Below are positions 1 to 8,947 of a stretch of 64,000 bases of DNA, piece by piece (position 1 is the first letter of the stretch; each line of letters begins with the position of its first letter). This stretch comes from Pseudoselenomonas ruminantium (GTDB lineage: Bacteria > Bacillota > Negativicutes > Selenomonadales > Selenomonadaceae). The translations under genes were made by a program, and so were the position numbers. The notes below the pieces were generated by a model that searched no databases, was not told the DNA's origin, and saw only the letters and a list, made by a program, of their open reading frames with translations. The stretch is from NCBI GenBank assembly GCA_015058625.1, contig SVCA01000007.1:1-64000 (forward strand). Reading direction: 5' to 3'.

Positions 1-39
1 TTACATTTAAATTCTGCACTATATTTTGCCATAAAAAGA

Positions 40-77
40 CCCCCATAAGTTAGATTCCTTGGTCTAACTTATGGGGG
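40..77 (-). terminator. Rho-independent terminator of the GDPD pseudogene
   Basis: A 14-15 bp near-perfect inverted repeat (41-54 with 63-76) encloses an 8-base loop. Read on the minus strand it begins right after the stop codon at 81-83 and is followed by TCTTTTTAT, so it fits a terminator for minus-strand transcription. Confidence 0.85.
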
Positions 78-80
78 GCT

Positions 81-1013
81 CTACAGTAAGGCTTGCATAT
101 CTTTTTCTGTTTGAGTCCAGCGTGGAGAACCTTTCCAATCACTGCCTATAAAAATCACATCAAAATGATGCTGATGATATATCTCTATCTTATCCAACGT
201 ATGAACCAAGAAGCACTCATCCACAGCCCTTATGTTTTCTACAATGGCCAGCCTGTCTGCCTCTTTTATGACAGGAACTTTATGCTTGTATGCACACACC
301 AGTTCATCAGCATTAACCCCAACCATCAAGTAATCACAATACTTCTTGGCGTTGTTCAGATGAACTTTCAGCCCCCTGGCGTGACATTCCGACAGGGTTT
401 TCTCATTCATCTGTGCGGCAGGGGGATGGTAGGCATCGGCTCCCAGTCCCTGCACATACTCTGCGGCTTTCCCTATAAGAGTGCCTGAGAGGATGCCAAA
501 GTGGGAATGGTAGCCTTTTTCCCTGCAGTAGGCCATAGCCTTCTTCACCGAGTAATGGCAGAAGGATGAGTAAATAACCCGCTCATCCATGCCCATAGCA
601 TGAACTAGGTCTGCTGTCTTTTCCTCCAAACCATCGTAGTAGAGCACACCGCTTTTAAGCTCTAAATTCAGCTCCAAGTCAGTGTCCTGCACCAGATAAA
701 GCAAGTCTTCCAAGGTAGGAATCTCTACCTTGTCAAATTCAGGATGTACCTTGCTAAAACTGAAGCCTCTTAACTCTGCCAGAGTGTAATCCTTTATCCA
801 GCCGCTGCCGTCGCTGACCCGGTCAATGGTTTCATCGTGGGCCAGCACCAGTACGCCATCCTTGGTAAGCTACACATCAGTCTCGATGCCGTCTGCCCCC
901 ATTTTTACTGCCCGCTCAAAAGCCGGTATGGTGTTTTCCGGGGCGTATTGCTTGTCCCAGCCAGAAGCTCCCCTGTGTGCCCAGATTTTGGTTTTGTGTG
1001 ATTTTGTTAGCAT
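81..1013 (-). pseudogene. Glycerophosphodiesterase/cytidylyltransferase chimera with amber codon
   Basis: The frame opens at an ATG at 1013. It encodes a glycerophosphodiester phosphodiesterase start (HRGASG with His13, then Glu44 and Asp46 of ETD, then AHDE). A TAG at 870-872 replaces the codon between ETDV and LTKDG, where family members usually have Gln (CAG). After this codon the phosphodiesterase continues to GLKVH and then switches, within a few residues, to the C-terminal half of a glycerol-3-phosphate-type cytidylyltransferase (AKKYCDYLMVGV, GSDWKG). The cytidylyltransferase HxGH site is missing. This looks like a deletion fusion plus a nonsense mutation. Neither enzyme should be complete, although GTG at 848 could restart a shortened product. 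Confidence 0.85.
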
Positions 1014-1020
1014 GACGATT

Positions 1021-1070
1021 CCCCCCACCACCATGCTTCGCATGGTCCCCCGCCCCCTTAGGGGGCGGAC
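1021..1070. repeat. Double-hairpin GC-rich repeat unit
   Basis: It contains a CCGCCCCC-TTA-GGGGGCGG palindrome at about 1050-1068, a second short palindrome (ATGCTTCGCAT) and a C-rich tail. The first palindrome overlaps the last codons and the TAA of the next gene. The layout (palindrome, second hairpin, G-rich tail) resembles dispersed palindromic units seen in many Firmicute genomes; that identification is from memory. It may also act as a transcription end. Confidence 0.55.
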
Positions 1071-2377
1071 TTTTTCTTTCTGGCTGCCAGGAATTTTTCC
1101 ATAATTTCGGCCATAGCTATGCTCTCGGCGGCAGTGAGTTTGAACTCGCTTTTACCGTAACCATTGATGGTGGAGATGAAGTCACTAAGTTCATACCTGA
1201 GACCGCCTCCCAAGAAGCGGGTGGAAATCTTCTGGTTCTGCTCCCTGTCCTCGTAGCAAACCTCAAACTCATGGGTGAGCCACCAGGGAGAAGGAACAAG
1301 GATATAGCCTTTAGTACCGGATATAAGCAGCTGGCCCTCGGATTTTACCTTCAGCCCTGTCTTTGCAGTGGCAATGGCATTTGGGTAGGAGAAGTAAGCC
1401 TTGGTGTATACGTCCACCCCATTCTCCGCCAGGAACATCTTGAACTCAACATCGTCATAGTGAAGTCCCAGAATTTTCAAGATAGGCAGGATGGCATAGC
1501 TGCCAAACTCCGTGAAGCTGCCGCCGCATTCCGTGTCGGTTAACTCACGAAGATGATCTGGTGTCAGTCGGCTGAAGCAGGCTTCCACATCCCGCACCTC
1601 GCCAACGGTGCCACTTTTTACCGTACTGAGGAGCCTTATGAAGCCGGGAGCATGAGCTGTCTTGATGGCCTCCATCAGCACCAGCTTTTTCTCCTTGGTC
1701 AGGCACAAGGGCTTTTCGCAGAGCACATGCACGCCGTGCTCCAAGGCACTTTTGGCGTAGGCATAGTGAGTGGCGTGGGGGGAAGTAATGTTTACGGCAT
1801 TGACCTTACTGTAAAGCTCCTCCTCATCGTCCGTGAAGAAGTCCAGCTTGTGAATCTCGGCAAAATGCTCCGCACTCTTTATATGGGGATTGAATACCCC
1901 ATCAATGGAAAGGCCGCTGACAAAGCGTGACTCTGGGACGAAACGCCCGGCGATGCGGTCGCTGCCCATGATCCCCATATGCACCAGCTCATAGGCTTCT
2001 GCCCTAAGCATGGTGCTGGAGATGCCCTCCGTGCGGGGCAGGTAGATGACCTCGCAGTATTCCTTCAGGTAATCGAAGTGCCCCCCCCAATCGGAACCTA
2101 CCGTGAATACGTCCGCCTGGTATTTCTGGATATCCTCCACCTTTTGCCCCACATGGTCTTCCACGATTATTTCATCGGCAAAGCCGGTGGCTTTCACGTT
2201 TTCGATACGCTTGAGAATTGGGTCGATAAGGTTCAGCTTGCCCCGCTCCTCGTCGAAGTGCTCCGTAGTGACTCCAACTATGAGGTAGTCACCCAGGGCC
2301 TTGGCACGCTGGAGCAGGCGGTAATGTCCTTTATGGAATAGGTCGAAGGAGCCATAATAGGTGATGACTTTTCTCAT
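1058..2377 (-). CDS. Cytidylyltransferase-Gfo/Idh/MocA oxidoreductase fusion
   Basis: Start ATG 2377 is set by AAGGGAGG eight bases upstream; 439 residues. Residues 1-140 are a glycerol-3-phosphate cytidylyltransferase-like domain with HKGH (15-18), a GSDWGGHFD motif and RTEGISST, expected to make a CDP-activated polyol or sugar phosphate. From about 150 on it is a Gfo/Idh/MocA NAD-dependent oxidoreductase (CEKPLC motif). It ends with a TAA inside a palindromic repeat. A run of eight G at 2081-2088 (coding sense) falls in the GSDWGG motif and is in frame here. Neighbouring decayed genes of the same orientation suggest a surface-polymer role. The substrate is unknown. Confidence 0.8.
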   Translation of the reverse strand: MRKVITYYGSFDLFHKGHYRLLQRAKALGDYLIVGVTTEHFDEERGKLNLIDPILKRIENVKATGFADEIIVEDHVGQKVEDIQKYQADVFTVGSDWGGHFDYLKEYCEVIYLPRTEGISSTMLRAEAYELVHMGIMGSDRIAGRFVPESRFVSGLSIDGVFNPHIKSAEHFAEIHKLDFFTDDEEELYSKVNAVNITSPHATHYAYAKSALEHGVHVLCEKPLCLTKEKKLVLMEAIKTAHAPGFIRLLSTVKSGTVGEVRDVEACFSRLTPDHLRELTDTECGGSFTEFGSYAILPILKILGLHYDDVEFKMFLAENGVDVYTKAYFSYPNAIATAKTGLKVKSEGQLLISGTKGYILVPSPWWLTHEFEVCYEDREQNQKISTRFLGGGLRYELSDFISTINGYGKSEFKLTAAESIAMAEIMEKFLAARKKKSAP

Positions 2378-2428
2378 TGGTTGGCCTCCCTTGTTATTCT
2401 TGCTATAATTGCAGTTTCTGTGTGAACA

Positions 2429-2480
2429 CCTCATCCGTCAGCCTGCGGCTGCCACCTTCCCCTCAAGGGGAAGGCTTTTT
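2429..2480. repeat. Double-hairpin repeat unit with terminator-like stem
   Basis: On the plus strand there is a small hairpin (CAGCCTGCGGCTG), then CCTTCCCC-TCA-GGGGAAGG followed by CTTTTTATTT. The architecture matches the unit at 1021-1070 although the bases differ. The plus-strand reading looks like a terminator, but no plus-strand gene ends here. Confidence 0.55.
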
Positions 2481-2487
2481 ATTTGCC

Positions 2488-3810
2488 TTAAACACTACGG
2501 TCACGACCTGCGCCGAAGCGCACGAAATGAAGCTTTCCACTGTCTTTGATAATCAGGATATCCCATAGCTCCTAGCTTGCTTCCCCTAAAACTCTAGCGG
2601 GGGGGAAGCTGCCCTCTACTTTGCGCTCGGACATATCCTCACATTTGGCACAGCCTATGGATATAATAGGGAAGCTTTTCTTGCCCTGCCACCTATGGAC
2701 TAAGTCTGCATGGGCATGGCCGTGGATGCAGGCCAGAATTTGCGCCTTGCTGTTATCCAATGCCTTTAGCAGCAATTCGCCGTTGCGTATTTCCTTTGAC
2801 CAAGGGTCTAGCTCCGGCAAGGGGGCATCATGGGAGAAAAGCAATATGCGCCAGCTTTCCGGTGTTCCCTTAAGTGTCTCCCGCACCCAGGCAATCTGAG
2901 TCAGGTCAAAGCCATAACGTGGCCTGGCCTCATTGTCATAGGCACTTAAGAACAAGCAGCGCAGCTTCTGCTGTGGGCAGTCTGCGTAATAGTAGGTTTT
3001 GTCCCTGTCCTGCTTCCACTGCTCTGCTCCCGTCTGGTACAGCGCCGCTTGCTCGTGCAGGGAAAATATATCTCTATTGCCGTGGAAGTAGTTGGCATCG
3101 TGGTTGCCCAGCACAATATGCACAGGGACTTCCAGCTTATGCATATCCTTTAGCATGGACTGCACGTAACGACAGGTCATCTGCCGCGAAACCGTGCCAT
3201 CGGTGAGATTCCCCAGGTGGACCAGCCCATCCAGTCCGGCTTTTTGATGCAATGCCAGGAGGTTCGCTGCTGTATCCTGCCAGGTGCCATTGACGGTCAT
3301 GTGCGTGTCCGTCAATATGGTCAAGACCAAATCTCCCGGTTCACGCAAGCTATTGATGCGGTATGCTGCACTTTCCACTTCTTGCTCAAATACACGAGGC
3401 TGCCGCTTTTCTGCAGTGGAGGTGAAGATCAGCGTACTGCTAAGGCCAGCTGCTTCCTCTATCGTGATGTTTTCCCCATCTACCCGCCTGGCCACTACCC
3501 GAAAGTAACAGCATTCCTTGAAGATGTATTTGTCCATACAGTAGGAATCTTCCCGAAGGCCGCCCCTATAGGCGCCCCAGATTTGTTCCGGGGCGTAGTC
3601 GTAAGTGTGCAGGTATTTTTCTGGAAATTCCAAAGAGTAAGTAGCTACTGCGAAACGGTAGCGGGTATCCATCCGCTCAAGGCTGCTGCCATCATCTGCC
3701 AAATAGAAGCCCTCTGTAGCCAGCCTGTTTGGCACATTGTACTGAAAAAAGCCCGTCTCAGGCTGCAGGATTGCACATGCTGTGAACATCAGGTGTATCA
3801 ATTGTGGCAT
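2488..3810 (-). pseudogene. Calcineurin-like metallophosphoesterase interrupted by TAG
   Basis: The ATG at 3810 overlaps the TGA of the upstream gene (ATGA), so the two are translationally coupled. A large N-terminal domain of unknown fold (1-160) precedes a metallophosphoesterase with TDTH (167-170), GNLTDG (200-205), GNHD (235-238), SHD (326-328) and HGHAH (363-367), so all metal ligands are present. The frame stops at a TAG (2572-2574) after ARVLGEAS, but stays open for 27 more codons (ELWDILII...RFGAGRDRSV) to a TAA at 2488. That tail resembles the normal C-terminus of such proteins, so the TAG most likely replaced a CAG. The 412-residue product may still be active, as all catalytic motifs precede the TAG. 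Confidence 0.75.
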
Positions 3811-4946
3811 CAGCCCAGCCTCCTAAGGACTTCTTCCTTGACCTTTTCGCCGCAGGTGCCATCAATGTTTTTGGCCAGTTCCGACCATGCTTCACGCTGC
3901 TTGTCCCTGTCATGGACACCGCTTGCCACATATTCGATGTACTGGCTGACGGAGCGGCAAGCCCTGTGCTCTCCTGTTGCATAGGGAATATCTTTCCCCA
4001 TACGCTCGAAGGTCTGCCCAATGGGCGTTGGCCAGTTCGTGGCCTGTTCCTCTGTCAAGCGGCAGGGAATTTCTTTGTAGGCAAGGGTACGGAAGTCGTA
4101 CCAATACAGACGGTTGTCGATGGTGAACTGGATAGCTCTCCCCGGCCAGTCCTCATTCCAGGGACGATAGCCGGGTATCCACAATCCGCCAAAGCTGGTA
4201 ATAGGCGACTGCTGCATAAAGTAGTTGGACTTTCTTTTGTCCCAGCCAAAGGGCAGGCCCAAATCCACCTCTTCCAGCTTCTTTTCTGCCATATTCAAGC
4301 GCATTGCCATACTGCCGAAGCAGGGCAAGAGGTAAATATAGCCATCCAGCCTGACAATGCCTGAGAATTTATACTGGCTCTCATAGTCCCACCAGTCTGT
4401 CTGGCACTGATAGCCGGCAGGATAATCCTCCATGGTCAGGACTTCACATTCCCCGGTATGGGTGTCCCAGCGGCGGATTTTCTCTGTCCGCCAAGGGAAC
4501 AGCCAGTAAATGCCGGAGCCGTAGGATTCCTCCACCATGCCACAGCAGTCAGTGTCCTCTGTCCCTACATCCTGCCAAGAATACTCGCCTGTGGTCAGGT
4601 CAAAGGTCATGACCTTATTGGACTGCAAGGCTGAAATATACAGGAGATTGGGGTACTTTATCCAGACCGTGCCGCCTATAAGCTGCATATGCTCCGCCGT
4701 GATGGTAGGCAGGATTTCCTTCAGGAACTCCCTGTAGTAGGTAATCTCCCCTGTATGCTGATCCAGCCGGATCATGGCCTGGTAGCGGGAGGGCATAAAG
4801 TACAGATAATGCTCATACAGGTTTTTGATGTTCATGTACTCATCCAAAAGATTCGGTCTCACAGAACTTATACAAGATTCCATTAGAGGATGAGGCCGCC
4901 AGATAAGTGTCACTTCCGGGTGTCTTTGGAAAAATTTAGGGTTTTG
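3810..4946 (-). pseudogene. Fragment of phosphotransferase/beta-propeller protein
   Basis: The frame opens after a TAG at 4947-4949 and begins FFQRHPEVTLIWRPHPLM, a motif from inside CDP-glycerol-glycerophosphotransferase-like proteins, so the N-terminal part is missing. After about 30 residues it passes into a ~330-residue region of repeated blades (LYFMPSRYQAMIRLD, WIKYPNLLYISAL, LYWYDFRTLAYKEI), probably a beta-propeller. The intact relative is the gene at 50292-52463. Truncation at the start and the abrupt junction near the NIKN residues point to a remnant. GTG 4913 or ATG 4883 could start the ORF, but no convincing ribosome site is seen. Confidence 0.65.
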
Positions 4947-5032
4947 CTATAACTTAAAGGCATAGTACCGCTTTTTGCACGGTCAATTCAGATTATTAAG
5001 ACAACGCCTACACTTCGCCCCTTCAAATCATC

Positions 5033-5060
5033 TTGACTTTGATTCCCTGTTTGTTAAAAT
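5033..5060 (+). promoter_or_regulatory. Sigma70-type promoter of the Rpn gene
   Basis: TTGACT (5033-5038), a 16-base spacer and TAAAAT (5055-5060) lie 33 bases before the ATG, with AAGGAGG at 5079-5085 as ribosome site. Confidence 0.65.
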
Positions 5061-5092
5061 AATAGTAAGAAAATTCCCAAGGAGGTTACAGC

Positions 5093-6010
5093 ATGCCCGT
5101 ACCTGAATCAGATACCCAAAAGTCCCTCATGGCCAATAAGATAATGGAGGACATCAACAACAAAATATACAACCCCATGAATGATGTGCTCTTTAAATTC
5201 ATCTTCGGCAGTGATGAACGGAAACTTGTCACCGTTGATTTCCTTAATGCCGTCCTTGAGCGCGAGGGCAAAGATGCCATCAAGGATATCCAGTTCCGTA
5301 ACAGTGAAATCGTGCCATTGAACGAGGAAGACAAACTCACCCGGCTCGACGTATATTGTGTTACCGAAAAAGGTGAACATATTGATGTCGAAGTTCAGGT
5401 TGTCAACAAGAAGAACATGGAGAAGCGAACACTCTTTTACTGGGCTCAAATGTACCTCACTACCCTGTCGAGGGGCGGCAAGTATCAAGACCTCAAGCCC
5501 GCCATCACCATCAATATTCTCCGCTACAACCAGTTCCCAACAGATGAGGATTTCCACTCCACGTTCAGCATCTATAATATTAAGACCCAGCGTAGGCTCA
5601 ACAAAGATATGGAGCTTCATTTTCTTGAGGTTCCCAAGTTCAAAAAGAAGCCTGTGAAGGAAATGAATCGCATGGAACGTTGGCTGGCTTACTTCTCCAA
5701 CAAACTGGATGAAAAGGAAAAGGAGGAACTCGCCATGAAAGATGTTGCTATTCAGACTGCTTTTGACGCAGCACATATTTTTATGCAGGATAGCGATGAG
5801 CGTCTTAGATATCTGAATAAAGAAATGGCCATCCTAGACTATGATTCTGATAAGGTCGCATGGACTGAGGAGGGTATCGAAAAGGGTGAAGATCGCCTCG
5901 CCCGCCTTATTAATCACCTTCTCTCTACCGGTCAAGGCGATAAAATTGCCGCTGTAACAAACGACCAAAATGTTCGTTATGCACTCTACGAGAAATATGG
6001 AATCTCCTAA
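5093..6010 (+). CDS. Rpn-family recombination-promoting nuclease/putative transposase
   Basis: 305 residues, ATG 5093 preceded by AAGGAGG. The N-terminus (NPMNDVLFKFIFG) and the core RLDVYC...HIDVEVQV match the PD-(D/E)XK nuclease family of Rpn proteins, with Asp of RLD and Glu of VEVQ as the likely metal-binding residues. The typical C-terminal part is shorter and ends in a small helical region. Family members cut DNA and promote RecA-independent recombination in E. coli; here the role is inferred. The gene has its own promoter and terminator and opposes all its neighbours, as expected for a mobile or selfish gene. Confidence 0.85.
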   Translation: MPVPESDTQKSLMANKIMEDINNKIYNPMNDVLFKFIFGSDERKLVTVDFLNAVLEREGKDAIKDIQFRNSEIVPLNEEDKLTRLDVYCVTEKGEHIDVEVQVVNKKNMEKRTLFYWAQMYLTTLSRGGKYQDLKPAITINILRYNQFPTDEDFHSTFSIYNIKTQRRLNKDMELHFLEVPKFKKKPVKEMNRMERWLAYFSNKLDEKEKEELAMKDVAIQTAFDAAHIFMQDSDERLRYLNKEMAILDYDSDKVAWTEEGIEKGEDRLARLINHLLSTGQGDKIAAVTNDQNVRYALYEKYGIS

Positions 6011-6030
6011 CCAATGGTTCTCTCCCCCCA

Positions 6031-6055
6031 GCCCACCACCTCGGTGGGCTTTTTG
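6031..6055 (+). terminator. Terminator of the Rpn gene
   Basis: GCCCACC-ACCTC-GGTGGGC hairpin followed by five T residues, 20 bases after the TAA of the Rpn gene. Confidence 0.85.
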
Positions 6056-6062
6056 CATCAAA

Positions 6063-6090
6063 AAATCGGCGCAGCCGCAGCCACGCCGAT
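6063..6090 (-). terminator. Terminator of the serine recombinase operon
   Basis: ATCGGCG (6065-6071) pairs with CGCCGAT (6084-6090). On the minus strand it is followed by a T-run and lies just after the stop codon at 6097-6099. Confidence 0.7.
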
Positions 6091-6096
6091 ACGCTC

Positions 6097-6665
6097 TTAC
6101 TCTATGTGTATTGTCGTCCCGTCCTTGAAAGTGACATCTATGTCATTCTTCTTCCGAACGGTCATGTAGTCTATCAGGGCACCCCAAGGGCTGGTGTCAA
6201 ATTCTGTCATCAGAACTTCCTGCTTCCCCAACTCCTTGGCGAAGTGATCCAGCATGCTCCTCCTATAGGTCAGATTCTCAATTTTCTCCACCCCGTTTTC
6301 CTTAAGCTTGCGGATGGTGGCAAGGCTGTCCACGGTGTTTCTGGCAAAGCGGGACACGGATTTGGTTACTATGAGGTCTATCTTTCCTGCCATGGCATCG
6401 TCTATCATGGAGAGGAAGCCGCTGCGTTTTTCATGCTGGTGGCAGATATGCCTTCATCGGTGTATATCCCTGCAAACTCCCAGTCGGCATGGCTCTGGAT
6501 GTAGCTGGTGTAATAGTCTACCTGTGCCTCGTAGGAGGTCTGCTGTTCTTCCCGGTCAGTGGAGACTCTGGCGTATCCGGCTACCCTCCGCTTTTTCTGC
6601 GAATTGATAGGTGCCGCCGTGAACTGGTTCATGGTGGCTGGTATGGTGATTACGGTTTTGGGCAT
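6097..6665 (-). pseudogene. Second large serine recombinase, frameshifted and internally deleted
   Basis: The ATG at 6665 lies inside the last codons of the preceding recombinase. The N-terminus is a resolvase catalytic domain ([12 protein letters not shown], nucleophile Ser in ARVS), then TDEGISATS. The frame is lost near 6411-6416, where a run of five A would need six to continue into [16 protein letters not shown]. The second piece (6097-6408) carries [14 protein letters not shown], then jumps directly to a recombinase C-terminal tail ([12 protein letters not shown]). The DNA-binding recombinase and zinc-ribbon domains are missing, so the gene is dead twice over. Confidence 0.8.
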
Positions 6666-7520
6666 TTTTCAATCCTCCCATCCTTGAAATGGAACTCTAT
6701 GGTGTTATCTGGCATGACTATGGATTTTTCCACCACTTCGGCAAGGTTCTCATAGGTTATGTCATCCCTGCTGGTCAGCTTCTTGACCATTTGCAGGACC
6801 TTGGTACCTGTGATGTGACTCCAGCAGTCACAGTCTACCTTGTGCTGAACCTTGAGGCCGCATTTCCAATAGTGCCTACCGTTGATTAGGGCATGCCAAA
6901 GCCTGTGGCCATGAATCCCGCAGCAGATTTCTATGCCTTGGTAAAGGGCTATGGGTACAACCTGACGGCGTAGTTCCACCTTGTCTGTGATAAATTTTTC
7001 CCGTTTAATTTCCCCATCGTGGAAATGGAACTCCAGAATGCCTTCCGGCTGAACGATGATTTTCTTGACCTTGTCTTTGAATATGGCCTCGTCGAATTCC
7101 TCCAGACCAAGGACGTTGTTGCATGCCTTCAAAAGTTCACTATCCATGACATTGAAGTTCTTGCAGGAACCTGTGGCTTTCTCCTTGTCGAGGCAGCCCC
7201 ATTTGGCCCTACTGCGTTTGCCTGCTTTATGGCAGTAGGACTTGCCACATATTCCGCATTTTATCAGCCTTGAAAAGGGATGTCTGGGCCGCCAGAATTC
7301 TGCCTGCCGTCTTGCAGTTTCTTTCTGGGCAGCTTCCCATGTGGCCCTGTCTATGATGGCAGGATGGGTGTCTTGGTAGTAGTATTTGAGAAGCTGTCCC
7401 CTGTTTTCGATTTTCTTGTGGGTGAGGGAATCTTCCACAAAGTATTTCTGCAGGAGCCTGTCCCCTGCGTAGATTTCATTTTTGACAATGTCATATATGT
7501 TGTCAAAATGTATGACATTG
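6650..7520 (-). pseudogene. First large serine recombinase, C-terminal fragment
   Basis: The readable frame runs from about 7520 to a TAA at 6650. It covers the recombinase domain (IVKNEIYAGDRLLQK, TKP-like loop region HPAII), the zinc ribbon (KCGICGKSYC and a second Cys pair) and the C-terminal tail. The resolvase catalytic domain that should precede it is absent: upstream sequence in another frame is the 3' end of the amidoligase gene. Two tandem, overlapping large serine recombinases are a known arrangement at the end of clostridial integrated elements; here both are ruined. Confidence 0.75.
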
Positions 7521-8336
7521 CCCTTGAGGTTCCTTGGGGCTGGCTGTCTTCACTTCCTTTGCCATCTGGGAAAGAGCCAGGCAAAGCTGGAGATACGCCT
7601 TTGCCTCACCGGCGTGAATCCCACCTTTCCGCTCTGCCGTAGGATTAGCAAACTGGAACATTCTAAACTCAATTATCCCTTTGGAGAAGACACTATGATA
7701 ATTCAAACACCGATATCTTGACGGGTTATAATTCTGGTTCCTGCCGTTGTTAGCTCCCTGTTCTTCGTACCAAATGTCTGCCAGCCTTGCCATGGTGCGG
7801 GGCTTTTCTTTGTTCAGCCTCTTGAGGAAGTCCCTGTCCACCGTCTGGCAGTAGCGTCCGATGCGGTTCTGGTCTATGCGCATGGCGGCAATCAGGAGGC
7901 TTTCGTGGCTGGCCATGATGTTGGCAAGGTTCCGCAGGGTCTGGGGAGTGTGGTCTCCCAAACCTATGTGGCAGTGGATTCCACACATATGCCGGGGATT
8001 CGATAAGCTGCCTGCGTGGCGAAGCTTCCGCAAAAGTCCCTGCAAGAGCTCGATGTCCTCGTAGCGGAGGATGGGGCTTACCAGTTTGGTCTGCTCATCG
8101 GAGTTCCTTGCCTCGATGCTGACATCCCGCTGGAATTTCCATTCCCGGCCCTGCCCGTCCCATGCGCTCCAGGCGTAGTAGCCGTTGCGGTCTGCGGTGT
8201 TCTCGAAGCGGCCGGTGCCGAAGTACTCGGCGGCTACCTTGGCGGCTTTCTCGCGTGTGATGTTGTACATCTCCACCTCGATGCCTATGGTCTGCTGCTT
8301 CATGCTCTCAATCTGCTTTGCGGTGCTTGCCTTCAT
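7503..8336 (-). CDS. Amidoligase-family protein, C-terminus replaced
   Basis: 277 residues, ATG 8336 with AAGGGGAT upstream. Motifs of the amidoligase (ATP-grasp-related) family are visible: TIGIEVEMYNITR, WKFQRDVSIEA, CGIHCHIG and IEFRMFQFANP. The enzyme would form amide bonds, but its partner in integrated elements is not known to me. The last ~10 residues (after KTASPK) are read from sequence belonging to the serine recombinase in another frame, so the native C-terminus has been lost by a deletion. A matching NEKYAFRCFLLRLG-type tail survives on the protein at 8928-9695. Confidence 0.7.
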   Translation of the reverse strand: MKASTAKQIESMKQQTIGIEVEMYNITREKAAKVAAEYFGTGRFENTADRNGYYAWSAWDGQGREWKFQRDVSIEARNSDEQTKLVSPILRYEDIELLQGLLRKLRHAGSLSNPRHMCGIHCHIGLGDHTPQTLRNLANIMASHESLLIAAMRIDQNRIGRYCQTVDRDFLKRLNKEKPRTMARLADIWYEEQGANNGRNQNYNPSRYRCLNYHSVFSKGIIEFRMFQFANPTAERKGGIHAGEAKAYLQLCLALSQMAKEVKTASPKEPQGQCHTF

Positions 8337-8478
8337 TTTGAAAATCCCCTTTCTGCCTTGCGGCTTGCTGTGTTTTTCCTTACTGTATTAATCACTCTTT
8401 TGAGAGAGATTATCAAGTAAATAGGTGTGTATACACAGCAAACTTTTGTGTTTGTTAAGTAGAAAGGTTGGCCGTTGC

Positions 8479-8664
8479 TCACTGATTTGGCATTTTTCCC
8501 GTCATGATGAAGTGTACATAGGCCGCTTTATTCTCCTCTATGAAATTCACCAGTTCATAGAAGCCGTTTTCGAAGGCAATCCGCTAGACGGCATTGGTGT
8601 CGAACATGTTGGTTCTGCCGCTTGACCTGACCAGCATCAGCTACTCACGAATTTTTTCATTCAT
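8479..8664 (-). pseudogene. DUF5049-type small protein with two TAG codons
   Basis: A 61-codon frame starts at ATG 8664, overlapping the end of the DUF4314 gene. Translating through gives MNEKIRE-*-LMLVRSSGRTNMFD, then NAV-*-RIAFENGFYELV, ending FIMTGKMPNQ. This matches my memory of DUF5049 proteins of integrated elements, in which both interrupted positions are normally Gln (REQ, VQRIA). The two TAG codons are at 8641-8643 and 8584-8586; both differ from CAG by one C-to-T change. There are no frameshifts or other stops. Confidence 0.7.
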
Positions 8665-8947
8665 GGTCATCCTCCCCCTTTGAGCTATCTTCTGGCCTGT
8701 GCTTCAGCAGGTAGAATTTGTCGACCGCAGGGATAAGGGACAGGGACGAGCCGTTGTCCCAGTGGACTAAAACTGAGCCTGCATCATCGACTCCCCTTAT
8801 CTCGCCCACAGTTCCTTCTGGCGGAGCCTGCGGCTCATCGTGCATTTCCACCAGCATCACAATGCGCCCCGAAGGGTAGATGGAGCGCAAGCGCTCCACC
8901 TCCTCCCTGCTTGGGAAGCCCAGCCAGTTATGCTTCCGTGGTCTCAT
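8657..8947 (-). CDS. DUF4314 domain protein of an integrated element
   Basis: ATG 8947 gives 96 residues (MRPRKHNWLGFPSREEVERL). The sequence FPSREEVERLRSIYPSGRIVMLVEM...GTVGEIRGVDDAGSVLVHWDNGSSLSLI matches the DUF4314 pattern, a small all-beta domain of unknown role. It overlaps the 3' end of the upstream gene by 20 bases and the DUF5049 start by 8, so the three were co-translated. Confidence 0.7.
   Translation of the reverse strand: MRPRKHNWLGFPSREEVERLRSIYPSGRIVMLVEMHDEPQAPPEGTVGEIRGVDDAGSVLVHWDNGSSLSLIPAVDKFYLLKHRPEDSSKGEDDHE

Noticed and set aside
4936..4985. CRISPR repeat or tracrRNA-like sequence (GTTTTGCTATAACTTAAAGGCATAG)
   Set aside because: Only one copy, no spacers, no cas genes, and it lies in the truncated 5' region of a pseudogene.
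7351..7584. Minus-strand ORF overlapping the recombinase and amidoligase junction
   Set aside because: It is a shadow frame of both genes with no family pattern or ribosome site.
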